The notes under the pieces were generated by a model, which searched no databases, was not told the origin of the DNA, and worked only from the letters and a program-made list of their open reading frames with translations. A stretch of 64,000 nucleotides of DNA from G963669295 sp963669295 (GTDB lineage Bacteria > Bacteroidota > Bacteroidia > Flavobacteriales_D > CALLUQ01): positions 2,170,001 to 2,234,000 of the forward strand of contig OY769938.1 in assembly GCA_963669295.1 (NCBI GenBank), read 5' to 3'. Shown in pieces: positions 1-8,721 of the stretch (its first letter is position 1; the number at the start of each line of letters is the position of its first letter). Both the position numbers and the translations under genes were made by a program.

Positions 1-1053
1 AGTTTTATGAATTTCGCGTGTTTCCGAAAACCCATTTACAGTGTTGTTGTAGGTAAGCTGGCTGATGAATTCCATGTTTTTCTTGATGCGCTTCTTGACT
101 TTGAACTTGATCAAGATGGCTTTTTGTTGTTCCGAAAACAGGTCGTTCAACTGGATGTTTATTTTGTTGCCTTGCACTTTGTAAGGGTAGAGGTGCACCT
201 TTTGGCAGCTTACCAGGTTGGATGGAAACTCTATTTGCAACTCGGTGTTTTTGGCCACTACCGATACCATGCCACTCAATTCTTTGTTGAATACTTGCGG
301 CAGCTGGTCGGGCGAACCGATGAATTGATAATTGGCTCCTCCTTCGGTGGCCAACCCTGTCATCAAGTCTTCGTTAAACCCGGCTCCCACACCAAAGGTA
401 GAGAGGGTAATGCCATTGCTATTGAATTGCTTGTTCACAATTTGACGCAGTGCTCGCGGGTCGGTAATGCCTTCATTGGCTTGCCCGTCAGACAATAAAA
501 TTACCCGGTGAATGTAGTTGCTGAGTTGTTCGTTGCTCTTTTTAGTGGTGTTTACCAGCTCAAACCCTTTTTCCATGCCTCCACTTAGGTTGGTGGCTCC
601 GTCGGGTTGTATGCCTTGCACCAGTTGGTGCAATTGCGCTCGATTTTTTACCGGTTGTGGTGGGCACACCACTTCAACACCATCGTCGTATTGCACAATA
701 GAAATACGATCTTCCTGTCCCAATTGATCGATCACATAATCCAGTGCTTTTTTAGCGTAGTCGATTTTGTCGCCACGCATAGAGCCACTGCGATCCACTA
801 CCAACGAAAGGTTGATGGGCACCCGTTCTTGCGGAATGTGCTTTTGCCCGTTTAAGAATACATAAAGGTAAAATTCGTCTTTCTCGCCTTTGGGCATCCA
901 GTAGTTGTTTTCGGGGGTGGTGCGAAAAATAACGCTGGTTTCGCCTTCTACTTGTTTGGTTTGATTGAGATGAGAAGCGAGGTAACGCTGTTCACCGGCA
1001 GGACTGGAATACATCAACAAACCGGCAAGCATTAATAGTAATGCTGGTTTCAT
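1..1053 (-). CDS. VWA domain protein, 3' end outside window
   Basis: Reading from the ATG at 1053 leftward gives an uninterrupted frame to base 1, so the C-terminus is missing. It starts with a signal peptide-like stretch (MKPALLLMLAGLLMYSS) and then a von Willebrand factor A domain with an intact MIDAS start, DRSGSM (DxSxS), followed by the conserved downstream motifs TNLSGGMEKG and LLSDGQANEG. It is a close paralogue of the next gene on the same strand (1126-2547), sharing the N-terminus, the MIDAS and the segment after the VWA domain nearly residue for residue, which points to tandem duplication. VWA domains bind divalent metal and mediate protein-protein contacts; the signal peptide puts this one outside the cytoplasm. 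The partner is unknown. Confidence 0.85.
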   Translation of the reverse strand, partial: MKPALLLMLAGLLMYSSPAGEQRYLASHLNQTKQVEGETSVIFRTTPENNYWMPKGEKDEFYLYVFLNGQKHIPQERVPINLSLVVDRSGSMRGDKIDYAKKALDYVIDQLGQEDRISIVQYDDGVEVVCPPQPVKNRAQLHQLVQGIQPDGATNLSGGMEKGFELVNTTKKSNEQLSNYIHRVILLSDGQANEGITDPRALRQIVNKQFNSNGITLSTFGVGAGFNEDLMTGLATEGGANYQFIGSPDQLPQVFNKELSGMVSVVAKNTELQIEFPSNLVSCQKVHLYPYKVQGNKINIQLNDLFSEQQKAILIKFKVKKRIKKNMEFISQLTYNNTVNGFSETREIHKT

Positions 1054-1125
1054 AATTAACAGTTTTGATGAATAAATTCCAGAGGCTCTATTAGTAAAAC
1101 AAACAAGTGCACAAAAAGTTACAGC

Positions 1126-2547
1126 TTACATAAAAGCGGGGCACCGCATTTTGTTGTTGTTGCGGTATTTTACCTTTTTTTGCTTTAGGCTAAACTTTTT
1201 ATGGCTTTTGTGCGACCGGTCTTTCTTCATCTTTTCCAACTCGTCAATTTCACGGTCGTAATCTTTCATGTCTTCGTACATGCTCCATAAAAACGGGTGG
1301 GGATCTACGCGTTCGAAGTGGGCTTCCATTACCAGCCTGGCTTCGCGCAGGAGTTTACGTGCATCGTCGAATTTTTTGCGATCGGCCTGGCGCATGCTTT
1401 CTTCAAATTTTTCGCCTCCTACCATCAAGGCGTGCCCCATGCCTGCTTCGGGGTTGTGTGCACTTTCGTACAACTGTTTGTCGGTGGTAAGCTGCACTGT
1501 AGTGCGGTGTGTTTCTGTGGTGGCCGAAAACCCGGTAACGGTATTGTTGTAGCTCAGCTGACTGATGAATTCCATGTTGGTTTTGATGCGTTTCTTTACA
1601 TTGAACTTGATAAGGATGGCGCGTTCCTGGTCGGCAAACACATCGTTGAGAGGAATGGTAATGGTATTGCCCGTTACGGAATGGGCATACATGTGCACCT
1701 TTTCGCAGCTTAACAGGTTGGTAGGAAATTGAATTTTTAACTCCGTGTTTTTTGCTACCACGGCATTCATGCCCTTCAATTCGCTGTTGAACATCTCCGG
1801 CAATTCTGTGGGTGAGCCAATGAATTGATAGTTGGCTCCCCCTTCGGTAGCCAGCCCGGCCATAAGGTCTTCGTTAAACCCGGCACCGATGCCAAAAGTA
1901 GAGAGCGACACACCGTTGTTATTGAATTGCTTGTTCACTATTTTTTTCAACTCGGCGGGATCGGTAATGCCTTCGTTGGCCTGACCGTCGGAGAGTAAGA
2001 TGACCCGATGAATGTAATTGGTGCTGCTGTTTCCCCGGGTTTCGTTCACTAGCGCAAACCCTTTTTCCATGCCTCCACTTAGGTTGGTGGCTCCGTCGGG
2101 CTGTATGCCTTGTACCAATTGATGTAATTTTTCGCGGTTCTTTACCAACTGTGGTGGGCATACCACCTGTGCTTTGTCGTCGTATTGCACAATAGAAATG
2201 CGGTCTTCCTGTCCCAGTTGGTCGATGACGTAATCCAATGCTTTTTTAGCGTATTCAATTTTGCTGCCTTTCATCGATCCACTTCGATCTACCACTAGCG
2301 AGAGGTTAAAGGGCATGCGCTCGCTGGCTACATGCTGTTGTCCATTGAGAAAAATGTAGAGGTAAAAGTCGTCTTTTTCGGCAGTGTTCATCCAGTAGTT
2401 GTTTTCTGGAGAGGTGCGAAACAAGATGCTGGTTTCACCTTCCACTTGTTTGGTTTGGTTGAGGGTAGGAGCGAGGTAACGCTGCTCGCCTGCCGGGGAG
2501 GCACAAAGCAAAAGGCCACCCAGCATTGCAATGAATGCGTGTTTCAT
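1126..2547 (-). CDS. Exported VWA domain protein (tandem paralogue)
   Basis: A 473-residue protein from the ATG at 2547. A longer frame starts at 2568, but the inner ATG gives a clean signal peptide (MKHAFIAMLGGLLLCAS) that matches the paralogue at 1-1053. The VWA domain spans about residues 80-265 with MIDAS motif DRSGSM at about residue 87 and the later conserved threonine and aspartate (GATNLSGGM, LLSDGQ). After it comes a beta-rich segment and a helical region, ending in a very basic Lys/His/Asn-rich tail (SHKSHKKFSLKQKKVKYR). Similar exported VWA proteins in Bacteroidota are often envelope proteins of unknown function. The 72-base gap to the paralogue downstream suggests cotranscription. 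VWA assignment is firm, role unknown. Confidence 0.88.
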   Translation of the reverse strand: MKHAFIAMLGGLLLCASPAGEQRYLAPTLNQTKQVEGETSILFRTSPENNYWMNTAEKDDFYLYIFLNGQQHVASERMPFNLSLVVDRSGSMKGSKIEYAKKALDYVIDQLGQEDRISIVQYDDKAQVVCPPQLVKNREKLHQLVQGIQPDGATNLSGGMEKGFALVNETRGNSSTNYIHRVILLSDGQANEGITDPAELKKIVNKQFNNNGVSLSTFGIGAGFNEDLMAGLATEGGANYQFIGSPTELPEMFNSELKGMNAVVAKNTELKIQFPTNLLSCEKVHMYAHSVTGNTITIPLNDVFADQERAILIKFNVKKRIKTNMEFISQLSYNNTVTGFSATTETHRTTVQLTTDKQLYESAHNPEAGMGHALMVGGEKFEESMRQADRKKFDDARKLLREARLVMEAHFERVDPHPFLWSMYEDMKDYDREIDELEKMKKDRSHKSHKKFSLKQKKVKYRNNNKMRCPAFM

Positions 2548-2765
2548 AACGGTAAATTTTAAGTTCAATTTGTTCGGGCATTTACCTAATGCACGAAACG
2601 CGAAAGGTTACATTGTTGCGCAACAGTGACCCTTACCTTATAGGGTGGTACTTTAAGAAATTCCACAAATCAAAGCGATATAAATTGCAAAGCGTACTGT
2701 TGCTGTGGAGGCAAATAAAAGAAATTGGGTTGCTATGGCTTTATTATGCGAGGAGCCAGGCCGAA

Positions 2766-3083
2766 TTAATGGTAAGGGTAGTTGAGGTTACCCACCATGA
2801 TGTAGCTGTTGGCCTTGTAGTGCTTGTTGCGAAACGCAATGTATTTTTCCGTTAAGGCATCGTTGAGCGACTTGCCATTGAATTTGGCCTTTTTCTTTTT
2901 CAGCTTGAGGGTAAAATGCGTGTGCTCGCTCTTAATGAGCTGGTCTTGCAGCAACATGGCAATCACTTCCTTGCGGAACTCTACTTTGTCTTTGGGCTCA
3001 TAGTAATCGTCGGCTTGTGCAAAAGAGGGGGCGCAGGCAACGATAAAACCGGTAAGGATGAGGGTGGAAACAATGTTTTTCAT
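2766..3083 (-). CDS. Small exported hypothetical protein
   Basis: A 105-residue protein with a Sec signal peptide (MKNIVSTLILTGFIVACAPS, cleavage plausible after AQA at about residue 25), followed by a charged, lysine-rich mature part (LKLKKKKAKF) ending in a Tyr/Asn/His-rich tail. The 'VACAP' segment resembles a lipobox, but the better-placed AQA/D site favours signal peptidase I. It lies 218 bases upstream of the VWA gene on the same strand. No family recognised. Confidence 0.7.
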   Translation of the reverse strand: MKNIVSTLILTGFIVACAPSFAQADDYYEPKDKVEFRKEVIAMLLQDQLIKSEHTHFTLKLKKKKAKFNGKSLNDALTEKYIAFRNKHYKANSYIMVGNLNYPYH

Positions 3084-3184
3084 GATTGCTGATTTTAAGG
3101 AAAGGTAGTGAATAGTTGAATGGGAGGCAAGTGTTAAGGGTTGATGCGATGGCTAGTGAAATGCGTTTTTTGAACGTTTTAAGG

Positions 3185-3567
3185 TGAAAAAACGCAAAAA
3201 TGAGGTGAAATATTGCGAAAAGGAGGGGTTTTAAGGTGAAATGGGGTGGTTTTAGTGAAAAATGGATGCTGAAAAAGAAAAGCGGTGTGGATTTTTAAGC
3301 GTATAGGGGGAGGTGAAATGTCATTTTTAAGCGTTTTCGTATCAAAAAGCGAAAGAAATAGTGCAAAAACCGTCAAAAAAGAGCTTTTTTACTACGAAAA
3401 TGGCGGCTTTTTGATTTTAGCACCCCCACCTTTAAAAGGATGACCAGGATATGATAGGGCAAAAGCAGCGGTAAAACGCACGTTTTCATCCAAAACCGCC
3501 TTAAAAATGATGAAAACCACCTAAAAACGGATCAAAAAGCGGCAGTTTTGTACAAAAGTGCCAAAAA
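3185..3567. other. Helically phased A/T-tract array (predicted curved DNA)
   Basis: This gene-free stretch of almost 400 bases contains about 30 short runs of A or T (3-6 bases) whose centres recur every 8-12 bases, averaging just over 10. Examples of centres: 3189, 3198, 3209, 3219, 3230, 3240, 3251, 3260, and again 3462, 3474, 3484, 3493, 3505, 3514, 3525, 3536, 3547, 3555, 3565. A-tracts in phase with the helical repeat are known to bend DNA strongly. The 65-codon minus-strand frame inside (3179-3376) looks like an accident of this composition. The array sits upstream of the small exported protein and downstream of the AraC-type gene, both minus strand. Confidence 0.75.
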
Positions 3568-3582
3568 TAAACGAGCAATGAA

Positions 3583-4575
3583 TTAACTATGCTTCACCTG
3601 GTATTGAGTGGGTGTTTGTTGGGTGTACGACTTGAAAAATCGAATAAAAACGCTGCTTTCGGAAAACCCCAACAGGTAGCTGATTTCATCGACCGATTTT
3701 TGTTGCTCTTCCAAATAGGTTTTGGCCAGTTTTAGCTGCAACTCGTGCTCAATGGCCTTGAACGTGGTATCGAATTCACCCAGCTTGCGTTGCAGCGTTC
3801 GTTTCGACAGGTGCATTTTGCGTGCAGCATCATCTACCAACAGGCGTTCGGGTTTCTGTTGGAGGATGTGTTTCTTCAACTCATATATCAACTGGTTTTC
3901 GGAAGGCAGGCTTTCAATTTCGTCGGCTACCTTTTCTTTTAGGCTTTCGAGCAAACCAAAGGTTACCTGCCTGGTATGCCGATCCATGATTTGACGATCG
4001 TAAATGATTTGTGAGGTGGGTTGGTTAAACTTCAACCTGCAGTTGAACAACCGGTAATGCTCGCGAAGATTTTTTGGCTTTTCGTAAACAAAGTTGATTT
4101 GAACCGGGTAGTAATCGTAGTTGGTATAAGCCGCCAGCGATTTTACGTTCGACAACAACGAAACATCCAAAATCTGCCTTTTTGCATACGACTGTTGTAC
4201 TCCCCAGTTGGGATTTTCATCGTAAATGATTGAAAAGTATTGCGCTGTTTTTTGCAGCGAGCATTGCAGGGCGTCGCTAATCAGTTTGGAGTACTCAATG
4301 GCATTGTTAATGGACTCTTCCAGGGTTTGGCTGTTGAGCATAATGCTGTTGACATACGCCGTGGTTTTCAGCGCAATGCGCTCGCCAACGTGCAAACCTA
4401 AATAAGCATCGTTCAATGCCTGCCCAATGTGGTTGAGGGTTTTAACTACCACGCTGTAATCAACATATTTCTGTTCATTTAAATCAGGGAGTTCGGGTTC
4501 TAACACGGCTACATCTACATGGTTAATGGCAGCGTATTCCATTAAGTCGGCAATGATGGTAGTGGAAAAATACAT
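3583..4575 (-). CDS. AraC family transcriptional regulator
   Basis: 330 residues from the ATG at 4575; the open frame extends to 4635 only through a TTG codon, and the ATG leaves about 90 bases for a divergent promoter. The N-terminal about 200 residues match the arabinose-binding-like domain found in OruR/ArgR-type AraC proteins (helical, with 'LGLHVGERIALKTTAYVNS'). The last about 95 residues form the double helix-turn-helix: first helix pair around 'LLVDDAARKMHLSKRTLQRKL', second around 'VDEISYLLGFSESSVFIRFF', ending in the typical 'TPTQYQ'. It probably controls the divergent VOC gene at 4666, sensing a small molecule. The ligand is unknown. Confidence 0.9.
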   Translation of the reverse strand: MYFSTTIIADLMEYAAINHVDVAVLEPELPDLNEQKYVDYSVVVKTLNHIGQALNDAYLGLHVGERIALKTTAYVNSIMLNSQTLEESINNAIEYSKLISDALQCSLQKTAQYFSIIYDENPNWGVQQSYAKRQILDVSLLSNVKSLAAYTNYDYYPVQINFVYEKPKNLREHYRLFNCRLKFNQPTSQIIYDRQIMDRHTRQVTFGLLESLKEKVADEIESLPSENQLIYELKKHILQQKPERLLVDDAARKMHLSKRTLQRKLGEFDTTFKAIEHELQLKLAKTYLEEQQKSVDEISYLLGFSESSVFIRFFKSYTQQTPTQYQVKHS

Positions 4576-4665
4576 GCTACAAAAATGGCATAAAATATCA
4601 ATTAGCCCGGAGTTGGACCCACTAATTTTACTCAAAAATTAATCGTTAACAAAACATTGAAGGTT

Positions 4666-5061
4666 ATGGAAGAACGACAATTTCCGAAAGGAATTTTACC
4701 TGTATTGCCTGTAGCAAACGTAGATGAAACAGCGGATTATTATGCGAATACATTAAAATTTAATGAAGCCTTTCGGCAGCCTACTCCTGAAGGAATATCG
4801 GTAAACGCACAACTGAGTTTAGAGGAATCAACGTTGATGTTGAACCTCAACCCTGAAAAAGCACTGCTAGAGGGTGGTGGAGTGTATTTATGGATAAGGC
4901 TTTACGAGCGCAATATCGATGCCTATTACAACGAATTGAAAGAAGCAGGGGTTAACATTGTTGAACCGATACAAGATCAATTTTGGGGCGACCGTTCTTT
5001 TACCATTAAAGATTGCAACAACTTCTTCATTGCTTTTAACCAGGCCATTCAAGCAAGTTGA
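4666..5061 (+). CDS. VOC superfamily (glyoxalase/bleomycin resistance-like) protein
   Basis: 131 residues from the ATG at 4666 (the open frame begins at a TTG, 4657). It has the VOC pattern: 'LPVLPVANVDETADYYANTL', a beta-alpha-beta-beta-beta unit, then a second unit with 'YNELKEAGVNIVEPIQDQFWG' and 'FTIKDCNNFFIAF'. The usual metal-binding glutamate and histidine positions are not clearly complete, so it may be a binding or resistance protein rather than a metalloenzyme. It is divergent from the AraC-type regulator, its likely controller. Confidence 0.82.
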   Translation: MEERQFPKGILPVLPVANVDETADYYANTLKFNEAFRQPTPEGISVNAQLSLEESTLMLNLNPEKALLEGGGVYLWIRLYERNIDAYYNELKEAGVNIVEPIQDQFWGDRSFTIKDCNNFFIAFNQAIQAS

Positions 5062-5180
5062 TTGTTTTTTGAGCCCCAAAAGCGCCAATTGCCATTTCTT
5101 CCCATTGGTGCCGTTTTCAATGCATTGCTTTCGGTGCGAGTGGGAGGGAGGTTGGTTCTTGTAATTTGTAGTAAATGGTC

Positions 5181-5229
5181 AAAAAAACCCCAAAAACACA
5201 ACAAATTGTAACAAAATGATGCAAAAAAA
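5181..5229. other. Short phased A-tract array at left edge of AT-rich island
   Basis: Five A-runs (3-7 bases) are centred at about 5184, 5194, 5204, 5214 and 5226, spacings of 10-12 bases. It resembles the larger arrays at 3185-3567 and 10078-10171 and lies immediately left of the island beginning at 5325. Confidence 0.6.
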
Positions 5230-5277
5230 GGGGTATTTATAGTTATAAGTACCAAAAAAATACCACTATTTATTAAA

Positions 5278-5292
5278 GAAGTTTATAACTTC
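5278..5292. promoter_or_regulatory. 15-bp perfect inverted repeat upstream of ATPase/nuclease gene
   Basis: GAAGTT-TAT-AACTTC is a perfect dyad 33 bases before the start codon of the gene at 5325. It sits in AT-rich, promoter-like sequence, so it could be an operator. No binding protein is implied by the sequence. Confidence 0.4.
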
Positions 5293-5324
5293 ACCATACT
5301 TTTAAGTACTACAGGGCTTATCTC

Positions 5325-7202
5325 ATGAAGGTAAATATATCCAGAGCAGCGGAACTTTTCTTCCCCAACCCCTCATTGGAATCGGTTTTCTTTGAGGCAA
5401 CGGCTAATTCCATTGATGCTGGAGCTACGAAAATCGACATTACCATCAAAATTGAAGAGTTTACGAAGGTGGACACGCTTTCGGTAACTGTGACCGATAA
5501 TGGAACTGGTTTCACGGAAGATAATTTCTACAATTTTTCAAACCTTCTTGCATCAAAGCGTGAAGACCATAAGGGGATTGGCAGATTGGTGTTCATGAGA
5601 TATTTTGGAGACGTAAGCGTTCGCAGCAGCTTTGATGGGCAGCTTAGAACATTTGTTTATAATGATGATTTTGATGAGACTTCTAACCTAACTGAGGCCG
5701 TAGACACTGAACAGTTAACAACACTGGAATTTACAGGATATAAAAAAGAAAAGGTAAAGTCTTACGATTACCTCAAACCATCATCCTTAAAGGGGTCTAT
5801 AATGTTCCATTTTTTTCCTCTTTTTTACGATAGGATGTTAAAGGGAGAAGAACTGAAAATAGGAATTCACCTTGAAGTCCAGAAACCAAACCTTGACCAC
5901 GGTTTCACAACAGAGTCTGCCCTAATAGATGTGTCAACAATTTCCCAATTAAACGCTAAAACCTTTAAAGAGCCAACCTTCGATATGTTCGCTGATTTTA
6001 CGCTTTACTATTCTATTAAAAAAGTAGGGCCAGGTGAAGACGATTCTTTAATTGTTGCGCTAAATGTTGATGGTAGAACTCAGCCCATTAAACTTCTTGA
6101 TTCACAAAATGTTCCAAGGGGCCATGATATAATATTTCTGTTGTATTCTGATTTGTTTGCTGGAAAAGTAAATGAAAACAGGTCAGAGTTAAATTTTGAT
6201 GAACATGAGCTGGCTACAATAAAAAGGATGTTCAAAGCGCAAATGATTGAAGTTATAAAGGCTGAGCTTCCAGAGATTGATGAAAAGAATGAAGAAATTT
6301 CAGCTCAGCTTGACGCAAAATATCCTCACCTCAAGGGCTACTTTGATGAAGAGCCCTTAGGTATTATAGAGCCTGGGAAGTCGCTTGAAGTAGCTCAGGG
6401 AAAGTTCTTTCAGGCGCAAAAAAAGATACTTGAAGCAGGTGAATTAAGTGACCAACAGTATAATGATGCACTAGAAATATCATCAAGACTTCTGATGGAG
6501 TACATTCTTTATCGAAACTTCACAATTGAGCGACTAAAGAAAATAGACCATACCAATCCCGAATCAGACATTCATAGTATCATCGTTCCTCAAGGAAAGA
6601 CCCTTACCCAAGGCAATTTCATTGACGATTTGTTCGCAAATAATGCATGGCTTTTGGACGATAAGTATATGTCGTATGCAACTATTTTTAGTGAAGGAAG
6701 GATGGATGAGTTAATGACTGAAATTGCCCTTCCTGGTGAAGACGTTGAAGATGATGGCAAACGACCTGATATTGCAATAGTATTTTCAGCGGACCCTGAA
6801 AAAAATGAAGGAGTAGATGTCGTTATTGTTGAATTGAAGAAACTGGGCATTGGTTTAGCTAAGGAGGAGGAAGTCGTAAGTCAATTAAAACAACGTGCCC
6901 GTAAATTGCTGGATAAGTATCCAGACAGAATTCAAAGGATTTGGTTCTATGGAATAACTGAAGTTTCAGAGGAGTTTGAGCGCTCTTTGCTTGAGCAAGA
7001 ATATGCCCAACTATACTCAATGGATAGGGTGTTTTATAAAGAAGAAAACGTGATTGTCAACATGGACACTAAAGCGAAGGTACCAATCGGTGTCTTTGTC
7101 CTTTCATTTGAAGCATTTCTCAGAGATGCAGAAGCAAGAAATTCCACCTTCATGAAAATTCTGAAAGAAAGTGTAGCTAAAAAAATAAAAAGTGGTTCCT
7201 AA
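5325..7202 (+). CDS. GHKL (Hsp90-like) ATPase fused to PD-(D/E)xK-like nuclease domain
   Basis: A 625-residue protein. The N-terminal domain has GHKL ATP-binding motifs: N-box FFEATANSIDAG (E24, N28, D31), G1 box DNGTG (D58-G62) and G2 box KGIGR (G84-G86). The middle is a second ATPase subdomain and a helical linker. The C-terminal third carries a PD-(D/E)xK-like signature: 'RPDIAIVFS' at about 480 and 'VVIVELKK' with E-x-K at about 504-506, followed by 'QLKQRARKLL'. ATPase plus nuclease-like domains in one cytosolic protein recall MORC/MutL-related conflict proteins and Shedu-type nucleases, so an anti-phage or restriction-like role is plausible but inferred. It is AT-rich compared with flanking genes and convergent with an HNH gene 34 bases away, consistent with horizontal transfer. 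Confidence 0.78.
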   Translation: MKVNISRAAELFFPNPSLESVFFEATANSIDAGATKIDITIKIEEFTKVDTLSVTVTDNGTGFTEDNFYNFSNLLASKREDHKGIGRLVFMRYFGDVSVRSSFDGQLRTFVYNDDFDETSNLTEAVDTEQLTTLEFTGYKKEKVKSYDYLKPSSLKGSIMFHFFPLFYDRMLKGEELKIGIHLEVQKPNLDHGFTTESALIDVSTISQLNAKTFKEPTFDMFADFTLYYSIKKVGPGEDDSLIVALNVDGRTQPIKLLDSQNVPRGHDIIFLLYSDLFAGKVNENRSELNFDEHELATIKRMFKAQMIEVIKAELPEIDEKNEEISAQLDAKYPHLKGYFDEEPLGIIEPGKSLEVAQGKFFQAQKKILEAGELSDQQYNDALEISSRLLMEYILYRNFTIERLKKIDHTNPESDIHSIIVPQGKTLTQGNFIDDLFANNAWLLDDKYMSYATIFSEGRMDELMTEIALPGEDVEDDGKRPDIAIVFSADPEKNEGVDVVIVELKKLGIGLAKEEEVVSQLKQRARKLLDKYPDRIQRIWFYGITEVSEEFERSLLEQEYAQLYSMDRVFYKEENVIVNMDTKAKVPIGVFVLSFEAFLRDAEARNSTFMKILKESVAKKIKSGS

Positions 7203-7236
7203 GCTAAACAGGGGTAGAGCGTACTAAATCCAAAAG

Positions 7237-8226
7237 CTACAATAGTTCTTGGTTGTCTTCAACAATTTTGAAAAACCTTCCTTGGAGTTTATCCATTCCT
7301 TCTGTCGCTTTATCAAGATTGAATTGCATATTAAGAACCTCTTGCTGGGTAGCGGAGAAATCAATTATTGGCTCAAACTCCTCCTTAGTAATAAGGTCAA
7401 AAGCCCATGTGAAGGAAAACTCAGGGCCATCGTAAAGTGGATTAAGAAAAATCAAGTATCTATAAATTCCAAAAAGTTCAATGTAGCCCAGAAGATATTT
7501 CTCGTCTTGATTAGACCAAATGTGAATAACATGGGCGATTTCTTCGTCACCAAGTTCCCTCACCAATTTATCATTGTATAAGGCCCTAATAATCTTTGGT
7601 CTATTGTCAGATTCATTTTTCAAAAACGTAATTACATCATTAATGTGCTCTTTGCTTCCTCCATTGGCCAAATAGAAGTTTATCATTGTTTTTAGTAGCG
7701 CTAGAGAGAAGCCCTTTCCACCAACTGCAACTTCACGAGGGTTATCACTTCTTCCATTTGAAAAGTAGAGCTTTCCAGGCGCAACTTTATCCCCAAACTT
7801 TAAGTTCTTCATTTCCTTTTCAACATCAAGGTCTGGTTGCTTTCGCTTGAGTTTCGTTAAAACGCCTCGAATTTTCTTAAACGCCTCTTCTTCGCTTTTC
7901 GCCTTTATTTGAAATTGATTTCCACCTATGTCGCAATCTATAATGAAGGCACCTTTAAGACCTGATAAAACTTTCCACTCTTCACCGTCTTCGGTATAAG
8001 CTGTTATAAGCTTTTTTCGGGTACTGTTGTTCACTCCTAAAATATCTGCATAAAGACCGATTTGGGAATAAATTTCAGCATCTATCGTGTTTCCAAATTC
8101 GTTATTACAATCGTCACAGAGAAGGTTAGAAGAGGTTTTCTTTCCTCCAAGAGCTGATTGCAATAAATGTTCTTTAGACTTATTGCCATCAGTAAGCTCA
8201 ACATCACAATTATAACAAGTCTTCAT
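7237..8226 (-). CDS. HNH endonuclease domain protein
   Basis: 329 residues. The first 45 residues form a zinc-bound HNH core of the HNH_5-like type: CxxC at C4/C7, E19-H20, 'GGKKTSSNLLC' and CDDCNNEFG with C37/C40 and N41-N42. The remaining about 280 residues are an unrecognised, mostly helical region (residues 60-325), with 'VHIWSNQDEKYLLGYIELFG' near the C-terminus. Such N-terminal HNH/long-tail proteins are frequent in phage-defence neighbourhoods. The gene lies 14 bases downstream of a small gene (8241-8531), probably cotranscribed, and convergent with the GHKL/nuclease gene. Confidence 0.8.
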   Translation of the reverse strand: MKTCYNCDVELTDGNKSKEHLLQSALGGKKTSSNLLCDDCNNEFGNTIDAEIYSQIGLYADILGVNNSTRKKLITAYTEDGEEWKVLSGLKGAFIIDCDIGGNQFQIKAKSEEEAFKKIRGVLTKLKRKQPDLDVEKEMKNLKFGDKVAPGKLYFSNGRSDNPREVAVGGKGFSLALLKTMINFYLANGGSKEHINDVITFLKNESDNRPKIIRALYNDKLVRELGDEEIAHVIHIWSNQDEKYLLGYIELFGIYRYLIFLNPLYDGPEFSFTWAFDLITKEEFEPIIDFSATQQEVLNMQFNLDKATEGMDKLQGRFFKIVEDNQELL

Positions 8227-8240
8227 CTGTTTGAAGTTTT

Positions 8241-8531
8241 TTACAAAGCCATGATAGCTTTTTCAAGTGCAAGTCGTTCCCTTGGACTCATTTTTCTTAT
8301 TGAGGCCATAATCCTACCCTCTTCACCGATGGCGGAATGTTTAGTGCAGGATTTAATTATTGATTGAACATCATCCCATAAAAGTTCTGGAACCTCCTCC
8401 TTCCTCATATATCCAATTTCATTAACTGCATTTGCTAATTGGTCTATATTAGCTCTAGTTCCCTTGAGGTGCTTTTTGGCTTTTCTTTTAAGCTCGAAAA
8501 AGCGAAAATAATTCTGTTCCATAAGTATCAT
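8241..8531 (-). CDS. Small helical hypothetical protein upstream of HNH gene
   Basis: 96 residues (ATG at 8531; a second ATG at 8522 gives 93). Highly charged and predicted helical, with 'MEQNYFRFFELKRKAKKHLK' at the start and 'MSPRERLALEKAIMAL' at the end. No family recognised. The 14-base spacing to the HNH gene suggests an operon and perhaps a regulatory or inhibitory partner; this is inference. Confidence 0.65.
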   Translation of the reverse strand: MILMEQNYFRFFELKRKAKKHLKGTRANIDQLANAVNEIGYMRKEEVPELLWDDVQSIIKSCTKHSAIGEEGRIMASIRKMSPRERLALEKAIMAL

Positions 8532-8721
8532 TCAAATGTTAGCTTCTCTGTTAAAAAGATAAAGTTGGCAAATCGTTTATATACCTATTTGTAAAACGAA
8601 AATTGCCTCAAAGAGTTGCCTATCTTAGAATTAAAATAAACGCGCCAAGCATTAATCGAAAAACACGTAGAAAGGCGGTGTGTTCATTTTGCGTACATTT
8701 ACTAAAACAAACCAAGAATAA

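Noticed and set aside
3179..3376. 65-codon minus-strand frame in the A-tract region
   Set aside because: Composition follows the phased A/T runs (Phe, Lys, Pro rich), with no homology pattern.
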